Part shown: piece after piece, positions 1-10,409 of the stretch
Layout of the letters: every line of letters begins with the position of its first letter
Position numbering within the stretch: position 1 is the first letter of the stretch
Assembly: GCA_035079385.1 (NCBI GenBank)
Contig: JAVHKY010000029.1
Span: 2,976,001 to 3,040,000, forward strand
DNA from: Aspidiotus rigidus
Taxonomy: Eukaryota > Arthropoda > Insecta > Hemiptera > Diaspididae
Reading direction: 5' to 3'
DNA: 64,000 bases
Program-made: the position numbers and the translations under genes
The notes under the pieces: model-generated
The model's input: only the letters and a program-made list of their open reading frames with translations
Told to the model about the DNA's origin: nothing
Databases searched by the model: none

Positions 1-40
1 CATAATTTTTTTTTTTAGTTCGCCTGAATTCGCCCTGTAG

Positions 41-644
41 GCAAATGTAACCGATGCAGACATCCTCTTCTCTTGCGACTTCGAATTGGCTGTCATAAAA
101 GAATTTCAAAGAGTGTTTCCTTCGGCAGTTATCGGTGGGTGTCTCTTTCACTTTGCGCAAAATATACAAAAAAAGGTCCGCGCTCTTCACCTTCAGAGCC
201 TCTATGAGAATGACCCGACGATACATCTCCACGTACAGATGATTACGGCTTTAGCATACTCTGCTTTTGTACGTCGAGGATAATTACGTTGGTCGGCGTC
301 TTCGGAACTCTCGAAAGAGGTCTCGGTTCCAACTCAATTGGTGGAATGTGTATGAGCGTCTAATGGACGGGGACCCTCGTACGAACAATACCGCTGAGGC
401 CGGACACCATAAATTGCAAGATGAGTTTATGTGCAGCCATACATCTTTCTGGAGTTTTGTAACCGCACTAAAAAAGTGTCAGAAATTGCGTGACGTGGAA
501 TATACGGAAGGAGAGAGGGGGCAACCGCCTCCTGCAAAAAGGCAGAAATATGTTCTGCTGTCAGACCGCATTTTAGATATCGTCACAGATTATGAGGAAA
601 GAAGTTCCATAGAATATTTGAGAGTCATAGCCCACAATTTATAA
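41..644 (+). pseudogene. MULE transposase remnant (C-terminal half)
   Basis: Two reading frames together match the core and C-terminal part of a Mutator-like (MULE) transposase. The first (to about 283) shows a Cys-x-Phe-His step, FPSAVIGGCLFHFAQ. The second (from about 267) shows an EDNYVGR step, a WN motif and the RTNNTAEAGHH stretch typical of MULE and FLYWCH-linked transposases. The frame changes at about 270, and the usual 30-40 residues between 'ALAYS' and 'EDNYVGR' are missing, so this copy carries an internal deletion and a frameshift. An in-frame stop at 38-40 closes the frame upstream, and the catalytic N-terminal DDE residues are absent. It cannot be an active transposase. A host-domesticated exon is less likely given the frame break. 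Confidence 0.72.
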
Positions 645-792
645 TTTTTTCTTTTTAAATTAAGTTTGTATGATCATTTTAATACCCCGAGGGTGATTTT
701 TGATGCATCCATTTTGAGCATTTTTGTATCTGAGTACATTTTGAAATTTTGTTCATTTTAAATTTTGCAAATTTTTTACCATCATTATCTCA

Positions 793-883
793 CGGCGAGA
801 AGTTATCTGCGGCGAATAGATTTCGCGGCGAGTGATGCTGCGGCGAATATTGGGTGGTTATGCGCGGCGAGTCGTCCGCGGCG
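793..883 (+). repeat. cluster of six CGGCGA motifs
   Basis: The hexamer CGGCGA occurs at 793, 810, 826, 841, 864 and 878, mostly about 14-17 bases apart, in otherwise AT-rich DNA about 150 bases after the MULE remnant. Regular subterminal motif clusters often serve as transposase binding sites. I infer that this could be the subterminal region of the MULE; no matching terminal inverted repeat was confirmed on the other side. Confidence 0.4.
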
Positions 884-1127
884 AATTGCCCTGTCGCTCC
901 CCGTCTTAACGGGTTCCAAAGTAGAATTTAGCGCGAAATCCGGGAAAAATAGTGAAAAAATTCCTAGTGCCCTGCGGCCCTCGGAGGGGGTTGAGAAGGG
1001 CACAAACCATGAAAAGTAATGAAAAAATTTTTTGTTTTTTTTTCAAGTTCAACAAATTCTTATGTAGAATTTACCGTAGAATTCGGAAAAAATGGTTAAA
1101 CAATTCTTGGAGGTTTCTGAGAGCGGG

Positions 1128-1140
1128 TAAGAGGACTCAA
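1128..1140 (+). repeat. 13-bp target-site duplication of the PLE (left copy)
   Basis: TAAGAGGACTCAA at 1128-1140 is repeated exactly at 2884-2896. The uninterrupted version of the site is present in the inverted arm near 3757-3770, which shows that the intervening 1743 bp are an insertion. Confidence 0.85.
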
Positions 1141-1426
1141 TTATGATGAGGGAAGGTACAGCACGTAACGTTTGAAAAATATATGAAATAACTGGAACCA
1201 CTGATAGTCACCGAGAAAAACGTGTATTCAAGAACAGAATTTTGAAAAATAGTTAAAAATTTAAATTCAAGAACAGAATTTTGAAAAATTGTTAAAAATT
1301 GAAAAGGCTAGAGCCTTATATACTAAACGCGTCAACTTAAGAAAATTAAAATGAATGAAAATAAATGAGAAAAGGGTAAAGTAAAAACACAAGCCAAAGT
1401 GGTTACAGTTATTTGTATAAACTCTC

Positions 1427-1462
1427 GACCGGTTTCGAACGTTGGGTGACGATCATCTGCAG
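1427..1462 (-). ncRNA. hammerhead-ribozyme-like motif, left PLE terminal repeat
   Basis: On the element's sense strand this copy reads CTGCAGA where the hammerhead core needs CTGANGA, then a stem-loop, then GAAACCGGTC. It matches the intact right-hand copy (2546-2581) except for substitutions that include an essential core base, so self-cleavage is not expected here. Confidence 0.45.
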
Positions 1463-1677
1463 GACTAGAATGCAGTTGATTAGGGAAAAAAGAGAGAAAA
1501 GAAGAGAAACTGAAATACAGCGAGAAAATTCAGGACAGAAGCAAGATTAGATTGGTGCCGAGTGACGGAAGCCGTAGAAGAATTTGATGAATGGGTTGAG
1601 GTACGTAAATTTTAAATCGTTGAGCACGTTGTGACCGGTGGTCACTGCAGCAATAGTCTCAGCTTCTTCCAACCGAT

Positions 1678-2508
1678 TCATGTTATATAGCCTTTGGTAC
1701 ATGAGTGAAGAAGAGAGGACGAAAAATTATTGTACTCCTGTCCAGTTTGGAGGCAGTGGGCAGCGACCGCAGATTTGTTTCCTTCCATCTTAGTGTACGC
1801 CTTTTTGTGTTCCTGGAGGCGAATACGGAGTTTTCTGCCCGTTTGACCGACGTATTCCGCGGAACAGTCTCCACATTTTAGTTTGTAGATCCCCGATTTC
1901 TGTAAGGTTGGGACAGGGTCTTTAAGGCGAATAAGATTAGATGGCGTAGACAAAGGATAGAAACCGACCCGGTATCCATATTTTCTCAACGTAGCCGATA
2001 ATTTCTCGGACGGTGATCCGAGGAAAGGTAGCTGCACCCATCTTTCGGTAGAACGAGTGGGGGGAGGTTGAAGAGCATCTCGGTTCTCAGACAGCAGAGT
2101 GCAGAGCCGTTTCCTGCGGATGAGTAAATCAGTGTTTATTTTCAGGTTATTGATCTGGGCAAGTTTACGGATCGCGGCGGCTTCGAGTTCTTGACCTTCA
2201 GGTGTTAGGGGGAGATGGACCAGTCGATGAATAGCGGAGTTTATTGCAGCCAGTTTATGCGATGATGGATGGTAAGATGAACTATGGATTGACAGCCCGG
2301 TGAATGTTAGTTTCCTGAAGATTTCAAATTTAGTTTGGAGGACGTTGTTAGTCTCACAGAGAGAGATTGACAAGTCGAGATAATTAAGAAGGTTGCCTCC
2401 GATTTCCACAGTGAAAGATATCGCAGGATGGTATCGATTGAGCGTTTCCAGAAATGAATAGAGATCGGGTAACGAGCCGTGCCAGACACAAAGAACATCT
2501 TTTTTCCC
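1678..2508 (-). pseudogene. PLE reverse transcriptase C-terminus plus GIY-YIG endonuclease
   Basis: The frame is open from 2508 down to 1678, about 276 residues. It begins with KKDVLCVWHGS, the residues just after the YVDD catalytic motif of Penelope RTs, so the RT palm catalytic box has been lost. It continues through the RT thumb (a LDLSIS...IHSSSYHPSSHK region) into a GIY-YIG nuclease with SGIYKLKCGDCSAEYVGQTG and RIRLQEHKKAY, and ends in a His-x-Cys motif (AAHCLQTG). There is no upstream start codon or N-terminal RT. The open frame suggests a fairly young copy, dead through 5' truncation rather than internal decay. Confidence 0.85.
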
Positions 2509-2545
2509 TAATCAATTGCCGTCCTCTCCATATCTCATTCTAGTC

Positions 2546-2581
2546 CTGAAGATGATCGTCACCGAACGTTCGAAACCGGTC
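2546..2581 (+). ncRNA. hammerhead-ribozyme-like motif, right PLE terminal repeat
   Basis: The sequence contains CTGAAGA, fitting the hammerhead core CTGANGA. A stem-loop pairs GATCGT with ACGTTC (one mismatch), then GAAACCGGTC follows, giving a two-base-pair stem III (AC/GT) closed by CG with cleavage expected after the final C. Hammerhead motifs with tiny stem III are known from Penelope-like element repeats. Stem I pairing looks weak by eye. Confidence 0.5.
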
Positions 2582-3245
2582 GAGAGTTTATACAAATGAC
2601 TGTAACCACTTTGGCTTGTGTTTTTACTTTACCCTTTTCTCATTTATTTTAATTCATTTTCAATTATTTAATTCATTTTAATTTTCTCAAGTTGACGCGT
2701 TTAGTATATAAGGCTCTAGCCTTTTCAATTTTAACTATTTTTCAAAATTCTCTTCTTGAATGCACGTTGTTCTCGCTGACTATCTGTGGTTCCAGTTATT
2801 TCATATATTTTTCAAACGTTACGTGTCTGTACCTTCCCTCATCATAATTAATATGGCTCGTACACACGAGGAGAATATTCTATTAAGAGGACTCAAACCC
2901 CCAAAACTTAAAGTAAAAAATAAAATGCGTTTTTGAGAAAATTCAAACGGATTCTTGTGTGGAATTTACCGTGGAATTCAGAAACAATCATGCAAAAAAT
3001 CTCATGGCTCTTCGAGGGGGCTCGGAGGAACATAAACGTCTTCGAACAGAAGTTGTAGAACCATACGCAAACTTTCATGAAATATTATATAGAATTTCCT
3101 GTTGCATAGAACGTGAAATAGATATACCTTGAAATATTACAAAAACTACTGAGGTGTTACTAAAATAAAAAATACTTCAACAAATTCACCAACATATTAT
3201 ATATTTTAAACCTGATGACAATTGTAATGCCCATGTACAAATAAT

Positions 3246-3542
3246 TTATTCAAACGAGCACTCATTACCACATGCACACATATCAGTACATGGCATTTCA
3301 GCCTTCTGGCATTTACAGTGTCTCGTGCAGCAGCCTTTCTGGCAGTCGCATTTCACGAGAATGTCAAATGCCATATAGACAGGTGGCTGAATGGTCCATA
3401 AAGGTTCCCAGTGTATTCCATCAGCCGCTCGCTTCGATTCCCGTTCTTGTGATTCTGGCAATTTTTGATTCTTCATCAGACACTGCCCCAAAAGTAAAAA
3501 ACTATCAGAAAAACCGACGAGTCCGCAAAGAGACACGTTCAA
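3246..3542 (-). CDS. Cys-rich (CXC-like) domain ORF in the foldback loop
   Basis: This 98-residue frame ends in a dense cysteine domain: KCDCQKGCCTRHCKC followed by CTDMCACGNEC, about 11 Cys in 35 residues. Just before it is a WEPLWT motif. This W-x-P-x-W-T plus CXC arrangement resembles the C-terminus of uncharacterised transposon-encoded proteins that I recall from several invertebrates, and more loosely tesmin/TSO1 CXC domains that bind DNA. The start is uncertain; upstream coding sequence may be missing or in another exon. It lies between the arms of the foldback element, so it is probably that element's own residual gene and not a host gene. A zinc- or DNA-binding role is inference. Confidence 0.45.
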   Translation of the reverse strand: MNVSLCGLVGFSDSFLLLGQCLMKNQKLPESQERESKRAADGIHWEPLWTIQPPVYMAFDILVKCDCQKGCCTRHCKCQKAEMPCTDMCACGNECSFE

Positions 3543-3980
3543 ACAAAAAAAAAAAACACAGTTTACATGAGTTATAAAAATGAAATTCTACAATTTTACA
3601 ACTTTTCCCAAAGAAGTTTATGTTCCTCCCGGCCCCCTCAAAGAGCCATGAGATTTTTTCATGATTGTTTCTGAATTCTACGGTAAATTTCACACAAGAA
3701 TCCGTTTGAATTTTCTCAAAAACGCATATTTTTTACTTCGAGTTTTGGGGATTTGAGTCCTCTTACCCCTCTCAGAAACCTTCAGGATATTTTTTTTACC
3801 ATTTTTCCGAATTCTACGGTAAATTCTACATAAGAATTTGTTGAACTTGGAAAAAAAATGCAAACATTTTTTCATCACTTTTTAGGGTTTGTGCCTCTCT
3901 CAACCCACTCCGAGGGCCGCAGGAATTTTTCACTATTTTTCCTGGATTTCGCGCTAAATTCTACTTCGGAAACCGTTAAG

Positions 3981-4329
3981 ATTTTTCCAGAAAACACAAA
4001 ATATTTTTTCCTCAATTTTTTTGGGGGGAGGCCCTGGGTCCTTTGGAAAATTTCACAAGAATATGTGTGAACATAATATGTTGAAACGTGTCACTTCAAT
4101 TTTACTCCTTCAGCCTCTCGGCGCAACGAAAATGTGGGAAGAATTTTTTGATAATTTTTTTAGAATTTGGCGGTCCGAATTACATAAGAATCCACATAAG
4201 TTGCCAATCAAAAGTAATGTTTCGGTAGTGTATCCATAGTGAGGAGAAACTAGAAGAGGGATTCGGAAAAAGTTACAAGCATTACTGAACATCAATTAGA
4301 ATCTCAAAAAACGAAAGGAAAGTACATGT
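3981..4329. other. no gene recognised
   Basis: The sequence continues in the style of the foldback arms (short runs such as 'GAATTACATAAGAATCC' near 4175) but no coding frame or defined element end is visible. Confidence 0.4.
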
Positions 4330-6420
4330 AAGGAATGGTGACGTCATCAAAGGTGAGTTTTCGTTTAAAGAGGGACCGTTTTGAAAATCATGTCAAGAAG
4401 AAATGACAATGGTTACATAGGGGAGGGGAATTCCCAGGATTGTCAAACCTTTCAAGTCCTTAGGAAGAAAATAGCTGTAATTCATGCCAGATGATTGAAA
4501 ATGGTGCTGCAAGCCGCAGTGTTCTTCTCTTACAACTGATTCTATCTCTACTCTCATCAAAAGAAGAAGGCCATCTTCACCTAAGTTGAATTGTCATCGC
4601 AGTGGATTCAATAGAATTCTTTCAATCGTCAATATTGCTGGTATGTGTTTCTTAGAACTACAAGCTGCTCAGAAAATCGGTTTAAATTTATGTGAGCAAA
4701 ATTTTAGTCCAATTGTAATACGTTTTACCCTTTTTCGAATATTTTATCAACATTTGTAGAGGTCACCTACGATATTCGGTGTCGGTATTGTAGCAGGATA
4801 AGTTTCAATTTTTATGGATATTTTATGAGAAACACATGAAATTTAATCGTTAACAACACTAGTACTCGAAAGTAAAAATTGTTCTATCGCCACCGTAACG
4901 TTAGCCTCAAGTCTTTCAACAGATAAAAATGTCTACGTCGAAGAACACGTACAAAGGAATTCGCCGTACTTGAAGAGATTAAAAAATGTTGAAATAACAA
5001 TTAATTTTTCGGAAAGGCATCCAGTTCTAACCGGGGGAATCAAGAGATACGTGTTCTATCCCCGTCCAAGACCAGATATTCTCACGTGAATGCCATCATC
5101 TACCTTCTATTTTGAGAGGAGAGTCGAGCGAAAATTCGTTTTGGCCGCACACTAATTTCATAAATTTACCCAAAAATTGGTGAATAATATCCTTCGTGAA
5201 AATTTGCTTGTGAGGGAGGCGGAAGTACAAAGTTGAGTTTACGGCACGAATCATAAACATACAAGCCTTTTCAAACTCTAATTGAATGAGAGCCTTTCTT
5301 GAACGAATTTTATGAAAGGTAAAATGAAGAGCTATGATCAATTATTGGAGGAAAGAAATCATCAGATTATTAATTAATTGAGATTGATACTACATACTAC
5401 AAAATACGCTTTTGTGACACCATTTATCCAGAATAAGGATTCTTTGTTGGACTACATGTAAACTTATCGAATTTGAAAGAGATAAGATCGTATGAGAATA
5501 TTCTGATTATACCAAAATAATCATATTATAGACTTTTTTTTTTTTTTTTTTTATTTTACGAGCATTTAAGTATCACTAAGGGCTAGTTGCTTGATCGAAA
5601 AAGAGGTGGATGACAAATTATAATATCATTACTTACAACTTAATGTTATAATTTAGGTGGTATAATATAATTATGATTATTAACAAAAGAGACCTCAACT
5701 GTAAATTCAATAATAATTTTCATTCAGAGCAACACCTGTTAATACTTATTGGGGTTCATCGTCTCAAGAAATTGACGCGTCTTTATAACGATATCAATAA
5801 TTTTAACCTGATCCAGGCACCTCGAGAAATTTTTATCTCTAAAACGAAGAAAATCAAAAGTTAGTCCATGGAAATGAGGCACAGCACAAAACTTGCCCTA
5901 GCCTGTAGGTTGATAAATGATAAACGTGTCCACGTTCCGTCGTAAAACTTTTTGAAAAGTATAACTAGCTGAATTTTGATGAGTTTCCTGTAGAAGCTGA
6001 TGTTTACTATTCGCGATAGTGTGTCTATATAATGTGATCCGTAGAAGAAATTGTCCCGCTTTCAGAAAAAGAAGTTCTTATTCAGGCTAATAATTAATTT
6101 TGACTCGTAAGTTTAAACATTTTTCAATCAAAAATCTTACAAATGACATAGAAATGATTTGACAAAAGGCTGGGTTAACTTCGAATCGCGAGCTTTTTTA
6201 CAGGAAAAATTTTCAAAAATTCTTGACTTTTAAATAACCAACAACTTTTTAGAATGGGTTTGTAAACAAATTTATATTAAGGTATGTCTAATTCGCTATC
6301 TTTGAAAATAAAATAACATACACAAAGGTGTACCATTTTTTTAATTAAATTTTTAAAAAGATATCTTATAGGTATTATTGAGTAATATTTCTTTAACATT
6401 CTCAGTTAAAAGTTGAAATC
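4330..6420. repeat. segmental duplication, copy A (non-coding block)
   Basis: This block is colinear with 16085-18010, with many substitutions and small indels. Shared stretches include the region after 'GTCATCAAAGGTGAG' (4343 and 16092), the 'TCACCTACGATATT' region (4763 and 16507) and 'CGCGATAGTGTGTCTA' (6011 and 17619). Possible reading frames are not conserved between the copies, so I see no coding function. The copies part company at about 6400 and 18010, where each has different inserted DNA. Confidence 0.8.
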
Positions 6421-6484
6421 AGCACTCGAGTTATACAATTTTCCTGTGCGTGTTACAAGTCAAATCATTTGAACGGAAACTATC

Positions 6485-7790
6485 TTTTTTTTTTTTTTTT
6501 TTTTCTAATGGAGTAATGAGCGACTTGCAATTCTTAATTCGTTAGAGAATCCGTTCGCTTTAGTCGCGTGTGCAGCACCGCCCGTCCTCCATGGTGGAGT
6601 GTTCGCGGGTCGCTATTCATTAATTTTGTTTCCTCCAACACAGTAACCGACCCATTCAACTTCAGTGTTGCAAGAATCTCCTCGGTGAACTTTCTCTTCT
6701 TTGAAGTTTTAATAGATAAAATTATATTTGAGAACTGCAGTGCCTCCAGGCACCTAAAACCTTAGGACACACAACAACAATACCACCTTAGATATAGTAG
6801 ATCGCTGTTTTTCTTCTTTCTTAAACGTCAACTAATCTCTCTCTTCTTCCTGCGCGGGACACAGATGTTGAGTAAGCCATAGCGTGGTTCTGCATTTCGC
6901 CAATTCCATTCCAGATCTATCTTCTTCTTCTTGACTATGGCTGCAAATAGAGACACTTGGTTCCATGCTCGTTTGGAACCTAGTATGGTGGCTACCAGGC
7001 TGCTCGGAGTAAGCGCTTCATCGACTCCAATCCCTTGAAGAGACCGACTATGCTTGCCCCACCCACGCTTGCACGCCTCATACTTAAATGCAGTGTGCTG
7101 TGGTTCATAATCTCGCCCTTGCTTGCAGTGTAAACAAGTTGTCTGCTCAACTTTCCTTAACTTCTTATGGAGATATTTGTTTAAGCAGCCATGGGCGCTG
7201 AATCCCTGCGTCAGGTGATAGTTCAGCTGACCATGATCTCGATCTATTCACTCAAGGTCGCGTATTAGCACACGGGTCGTCCATTTACCCAGCTCACCCT
7301 TGTTTGCCATTTCTCAAGTATGAAGGATCTGGTCTCCTGCTTGTCCCGTGAAGCCTCTTGGTCGGTCGTTGTCTTATTTTTCGCGCGGTAGGCACTGACA
7401 CACCTCAACGCTGCTCTTCGTTGGATTTTTACCATCCTTCTGTAAAGTATCTTCATTGATTCGACCAATACTTGGGCACCATATATACGAGGATTGGCAA
7501 GGCAATGCTCATCATGATCATTCTTCTGTCGGCCCATCTAGGTTTTTCATCAGGCGGCTTAGGTATGTAACTACCCTGCCCGCCTTCTCCGCTACCATTA
7601 GAAAATGGCGCCTGGAGCTCAGCTCTGAATCGAATCAGATGCCTAGGTTCTCTTGATTTCCCTACCTTGTAGGCGAAACGTGGGTACACTAAACTTTCGA
7701 CGGTTCTCCATCATACTTAGTGCGACTTCTAGTCTGGCCGATTTGATCCCACGCATCACTGCCTCCAGGGCCCGGGAGCAAGGAACCCAT
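6485..7790 (-). pseudogene. R1-like LINE fragment (RT C-terminus, zinc knuckle, 3' UTR)
   Basis: Read on the minus strand with frameshifts, the order matches an R1-clade LINE ORF2. First comes a thumb/connector segment (LEVALSMMENRRKFSVPTF, then the WADRRMIMMSIALPILVYM hydrophobic block and KIQRRAALRCVSAYR). Next are a GQLNYHLTQGFSAHGC gag-knuckle-like stretch and a C-x2-C plus H/C pattern. The sequence ends in a 3' UTR and a T-run at 6485-6504 (a poly(A) tail on the minus strand). The 5' end is truncated at about 7790. The paralogous block at 18.0 kb lacks it, so it inserted after the segmental duplication. Several stops and frameshifts make it dead. The same family recurs at 23965-25045. 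Confidence 0.75.
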
Positions 7791-8554
7791 TGGATAAGAT
7801 TTTTGAAGGCTGAGTCTCATCATTCATTCACGAATTTAGCTCAAAACTCCAACCTCATCCAGAACTTGTATCCTTAGATACTATGGAACTCCGAGTTCAA
7901 AATCTTCCCAAATCTTTCTTGACAAAGTTTAAAACTTGGAATTTCTCTGAGTATACCATAACTCATGTAAATAATTTGACAGTAGGATATTAAATTTTTT
8001 CTCACAAGCCGTGACGTAAGGCTTGATGGTTGAAATTTTTCCAAGTCTTTAAAGTAGATTAGAGGTTTCCTGTGTATTTTCTCAATTACATTTTTACAGA
8101 TAACATTTTTCCTTGTAGCCTTTGCCCACTTTACAACCACAATAATAGGTAACCCTTCATAAACTCTTTTTTGGTGAGTCTACCTTCAGACGGTGTATGT
8201 AGCTGATGTTTCTCTCCAAACATGAAAGCTCTCATCGCATGCATAAAGTCCTACCCTTTCACATAATCATACTTGTTAGTCGAAATCTTAAGATCGTAGG
8301 TGTGGCACGCAATTTAGCGGGTCTCTTCAGTGAGGAGGAGGATGGACTCTCTGTTCACCTATAATAGTCAGGGAAACAAGTCTGAAACCTTGATCGTCGA
8401 GAACTAGAGAATACGTCGACTTCATCAGGAAATTCGTTCGATTTGTTTCTACATTACTTGCAGAAATTAAGAGTCGGAAAAGGAGTTGAAAAGTTCAACC
8501 AATGGAGAGGAAATTTGAAAGAGGTTCTTTCTCTTTCCTCGATACACATGATCG
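7791..8554. other. no gene recognised
   Basis: AT-rich sequence with only short, unconserved frames. I see no repeat boundary, RNA gene or splice-supported exon. Confidence 0.5.
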
Positions 8555-8830
8555 GACGAGATCATTTGGGATTGGTATTAAAAGCATAACGTCAAGGTCC
8601 CTGAGCTTAAGGCAATTAGCCTCAATAACTCACCTTCGCGCCTATATACATAATATATGGGTAAATCTGGATGAGGGGTGTGCCCCAGCTTCCAGCTCAA
8701 GTCCAATAAAAACTATTTGATTTCTCGTTGACTTTTTATCTCAACAAAGAAGAAATCCAATGAAGTATTATAGAACGTCCAACCTTACTTGACTTTTCAT
8801 GATTGATTTCTGTGCTCACAATATTTGTCA
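8555..8830 (+). repeat. direct repeat, repeated at 10060-10300
   Basis: This 5' flank of the small membrane-protein gene recurs at 10060-10300. Both contain 'CATTTGGGATT', 'AAAACTATTTGATTTCTCG' or a close variant, and 'TTTTCATGATTGATTTCTG'. The recurrence marks the start of a second, truncated gene unit and shows that the small gene was tandemly amplified in units of about 1.5 kb. Confidence 0.7.
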
Positions 8831-9414
8831 TAAACTACCAAGGATGGAGCGAATTAAAGACCACTCATTTGTTAGATTAAGTGAAGATTACGATCATATT
8901 TTTGATACTTCTTAGGATTTCGGCAGCAGTATCATCACTGTTGAACAAATTACGCATTTGTTGTCAGCAGCGATCCTGGCAGTTGCCCCGCTTGAATTGT
9001 AATGGTGTTCGCTTTGCACGGCCCTTACAGCAGGGGAATAGATATACTATCATTGCATATTCAATTCTCGCGTCGAAAGACCAATGTGGAGCAAATACCA
9101 TTACAATAGCAATAGCCCTGTACACTCGTTTTGGTTTTTTTTTAATGGTCGGCTAGTAGCTACAACCCACTCTTAAAAAACGTAATCCAAACCTTTTTAA
9201 ATTGTCGAATGGCGTTTCTCGTAAGTCTAAAATCTTCCATGATCAGGTCGAATCCATGGACTACGGAATTATATCAAGTTTATTTTCCTCTTTTTGTAAT
9301 CATCATAAGATGTTCTGCCTAACAATTTTTACGGATAATTAGTTTATGATTGATTTTCTTTATTGCAGGTTTATTTTGTTTCAGTACAGTATTCAATTGT
9401 GTGAAAATACAGCG

Positions 9415-9624
9415 ATGATGTTCCCGCTAGTGGTTTCAATTTTCGTAGTATTCCTTTTTATGCTGATGATTTTAATACCTTTGGTACAATTAGGGGGACC
9501 CCCCCTTCCACCTGCACCTCTACCAACACCTCCACCCGTGTACGGGCCGCCGCATTCGGATTATGAACAAGATACCTATCTTGAATTTAATGTTTCTTTA
9601 CAAAGTAGTCCGTATGCAACTTAG
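9415..9624 (+). CDS. small single-pass membrane protein with Pro-rich tail, copy 1
   Basis: The 69-residue product begins with MMFPLVVSIFVVFLFML, a strongly hydrophobic signal-anchor of about 24 residues. A Pro-rich segment follows (GGPPLPPAPLPTPPPVYGPP), then an acidic/polar tail ending in SPYAT. The closest relative is the duplicate at 19610-19810. The two keep the same frame and stop position despite many substitutions and in-frame length changes in the Pro-rich part, which argues for real coding use. A conserved donor GTAAGT (9221) and an acceptor ending at 9384 suggest an upstream exon; in this copy an ATG at 9209 could add residues, but the duplicate has ACG there, so I chose the shared MM start. 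AATAAA follows at 9658. No known family is recognised; it is probably secretory-pathway or membrane located. Confidence 0.55.
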   Translation: MMFPLVVSIFVVFLFMLMILIPLVQLGGPPLPPAPLPTPPPVYGPPHSDYEQDTYLEFNVSLQSSPYAT

Positions 9625-9657
9625 TTACTAACGAAAATATGTTTTTTGATAGAAGAA

Positions 9658-9663
9658 AATAAA
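9658..9663 (+). terminator. polyadenylation signal of small membrane-protein gene 1
   Basis: AATAAA lies 34 bases after the stop codon. The duplicated gene has overlapping AATAAA signals at the matching position (19838-19848). Confidence 0.5.
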
Positions 9664-9935
9664 TAGAGACGAAAATTTATAAATTTCACTTCTTAATTGA
9701 GTACTTTCATCATGGAGTAAGAAATCACTAGCGTAGCTGGAAACAAAAATCGACAAAATCGTTAGAATAGGCCTATTGTTCTTCTCATGTACTCGTCATT
9801 GAGAATGTGTTTGAATATTGTATTTCCAAGCAAACGGAAGAAATTTGTGAGCGAATCAGATCGGTCGATGAACCAGTTTGCCAAGGTACGGTACTTCAGT
9901 CCCTTTTTTTGTATAATGATGCTTCCATTGCAGTC

Positions 9936-10019
9936 TTCCTCATTATACCAATGATTTTATCACCATTTGCAAATCCAAAAGTGTCAAGACTACCTGGTGG
10001 GTATCCATCACGGACGTAG
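9936..10019 (+). pseudogene. degenerate third copy of the small membrane-protein exon
   Basis: After an acceptor-like 'CATTGCAG' the frame reads VFLIIPMILSPFANPK and then a short Pro/Gly tail ending PSRT. This resembles the end of the hydrophobic segment (VFLFMLMILIPLVQLG) of the gene at 9415. The start and Pro-rich segment are missing or altered, and the flank copy begins soon after (10060). I read it as a decayed family member; short length limits confidence. Confidence 0.35.
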
Positions 10020-10059
10020 ATCAAGCTGATATTTATTATTAAGAACAGGGGGATTGTTC

Positions 10060-10300
10060 AAGGTCATTTGGGATTAGAAGGAAAAGGTCAAGGTCCATAA
10101 GCTCAGAGCAATACACCTCAACAACTCTCCTATTCAGATGGGTTAATCGTGCCCCGGCCTCCGTCTATTGTCCAAGAAAAGCTGTTTGATTTCTCGTTAC
10201 TTTTTTGTCTCAACGTACACAAAGAAGTACAATGAAATATTATGGCCCGTCCAACCTCACTCGACTTTTCATGATTGATTTCTGTGCTCGCAATTTTTTT
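10060..10300 (+). repeat. second copy of the 8555-8830 flank
   Basis: Colinear with 8555-8830. Similarity continues patchily to 'ATTAGATTAAGTGAA' at about 10383 (8874 in the first copy), just before the stop codon of the P450 gene on the other strand. Confidence 0.7.
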
Positions 10301-10409
10301 GTTAGATATAAATTTCGTACGTATACTTGCAAATTGTTATTTCGTAAAATATAAATGGAGTAAATCAATAAACTTTTATTCATTAGATTAAGTGAATGTT
10401 AAAATTTGA

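Larger units (their letters stand above)
1141..2883 (-). mobile_element. 5'-truncated Penelope-like element with inverted terminal repeats
   Basis: The element lies between perfect 13-bp target duplications. Its two ends are about 350-bp inverted copies of one another (1141-1491 and 2499-2853), the 'pseudo-LTR' arrangement known for Penelope-like retroelements. An extra tail of about 30 bp (2854-2883) lies outside the right repeat. Between the repeats, the minus strand encodes the C-terminal part of the reverse transcriptase plus a GIY-YIG endonuclease. The upstream half of the RT is missing. Both terminal repeats carry a hammerhead-like motif. Confidence 0.85.
905..3980. mobile_element. foldback (long inverted repeat) element, split by a PLE
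   Basis: 905-1140 plus 2897-3056 reads as the reverse complement of 3596-3980, giving arms of about 390 bp around a loop at 3057-3595. The arms are built from related subunits containing 'GAATTTACCGTAGAATTC', so they are internally repetitive, as in FB/Galileo-type foldback elements. The left arm is interrupted exactly between the two copies of a 13-bp duplication (1128-1140 and 2884-2896) by a Penelope-like element. The loop contains a Cys-rich reading frame on the minus strand. Family assignment is inference; no complete transposase is present. Confidence 0.7.

Noticed and set aside
5096..5341. 81-residue minus-strand frame in duplication block A
   Set aside because: Block B has stops and frameshifts in the same place; similarity is that of non-coding duplicated DNA.
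8881..9156. Frame in the upstream part of the small membrane-protein gene as a separate protein
   Set aside because: The frame is not kept in the duplicate at 19.1 kb (frameshifts, stops), on either strand.
9807..9935. Frame ahead of the third small-gene copy as coding sequence
   Set aside because: The matching region of the duplicate (19950-20075) shifts to an unrelated frame. Only 9936-10019 resembles the gene family.
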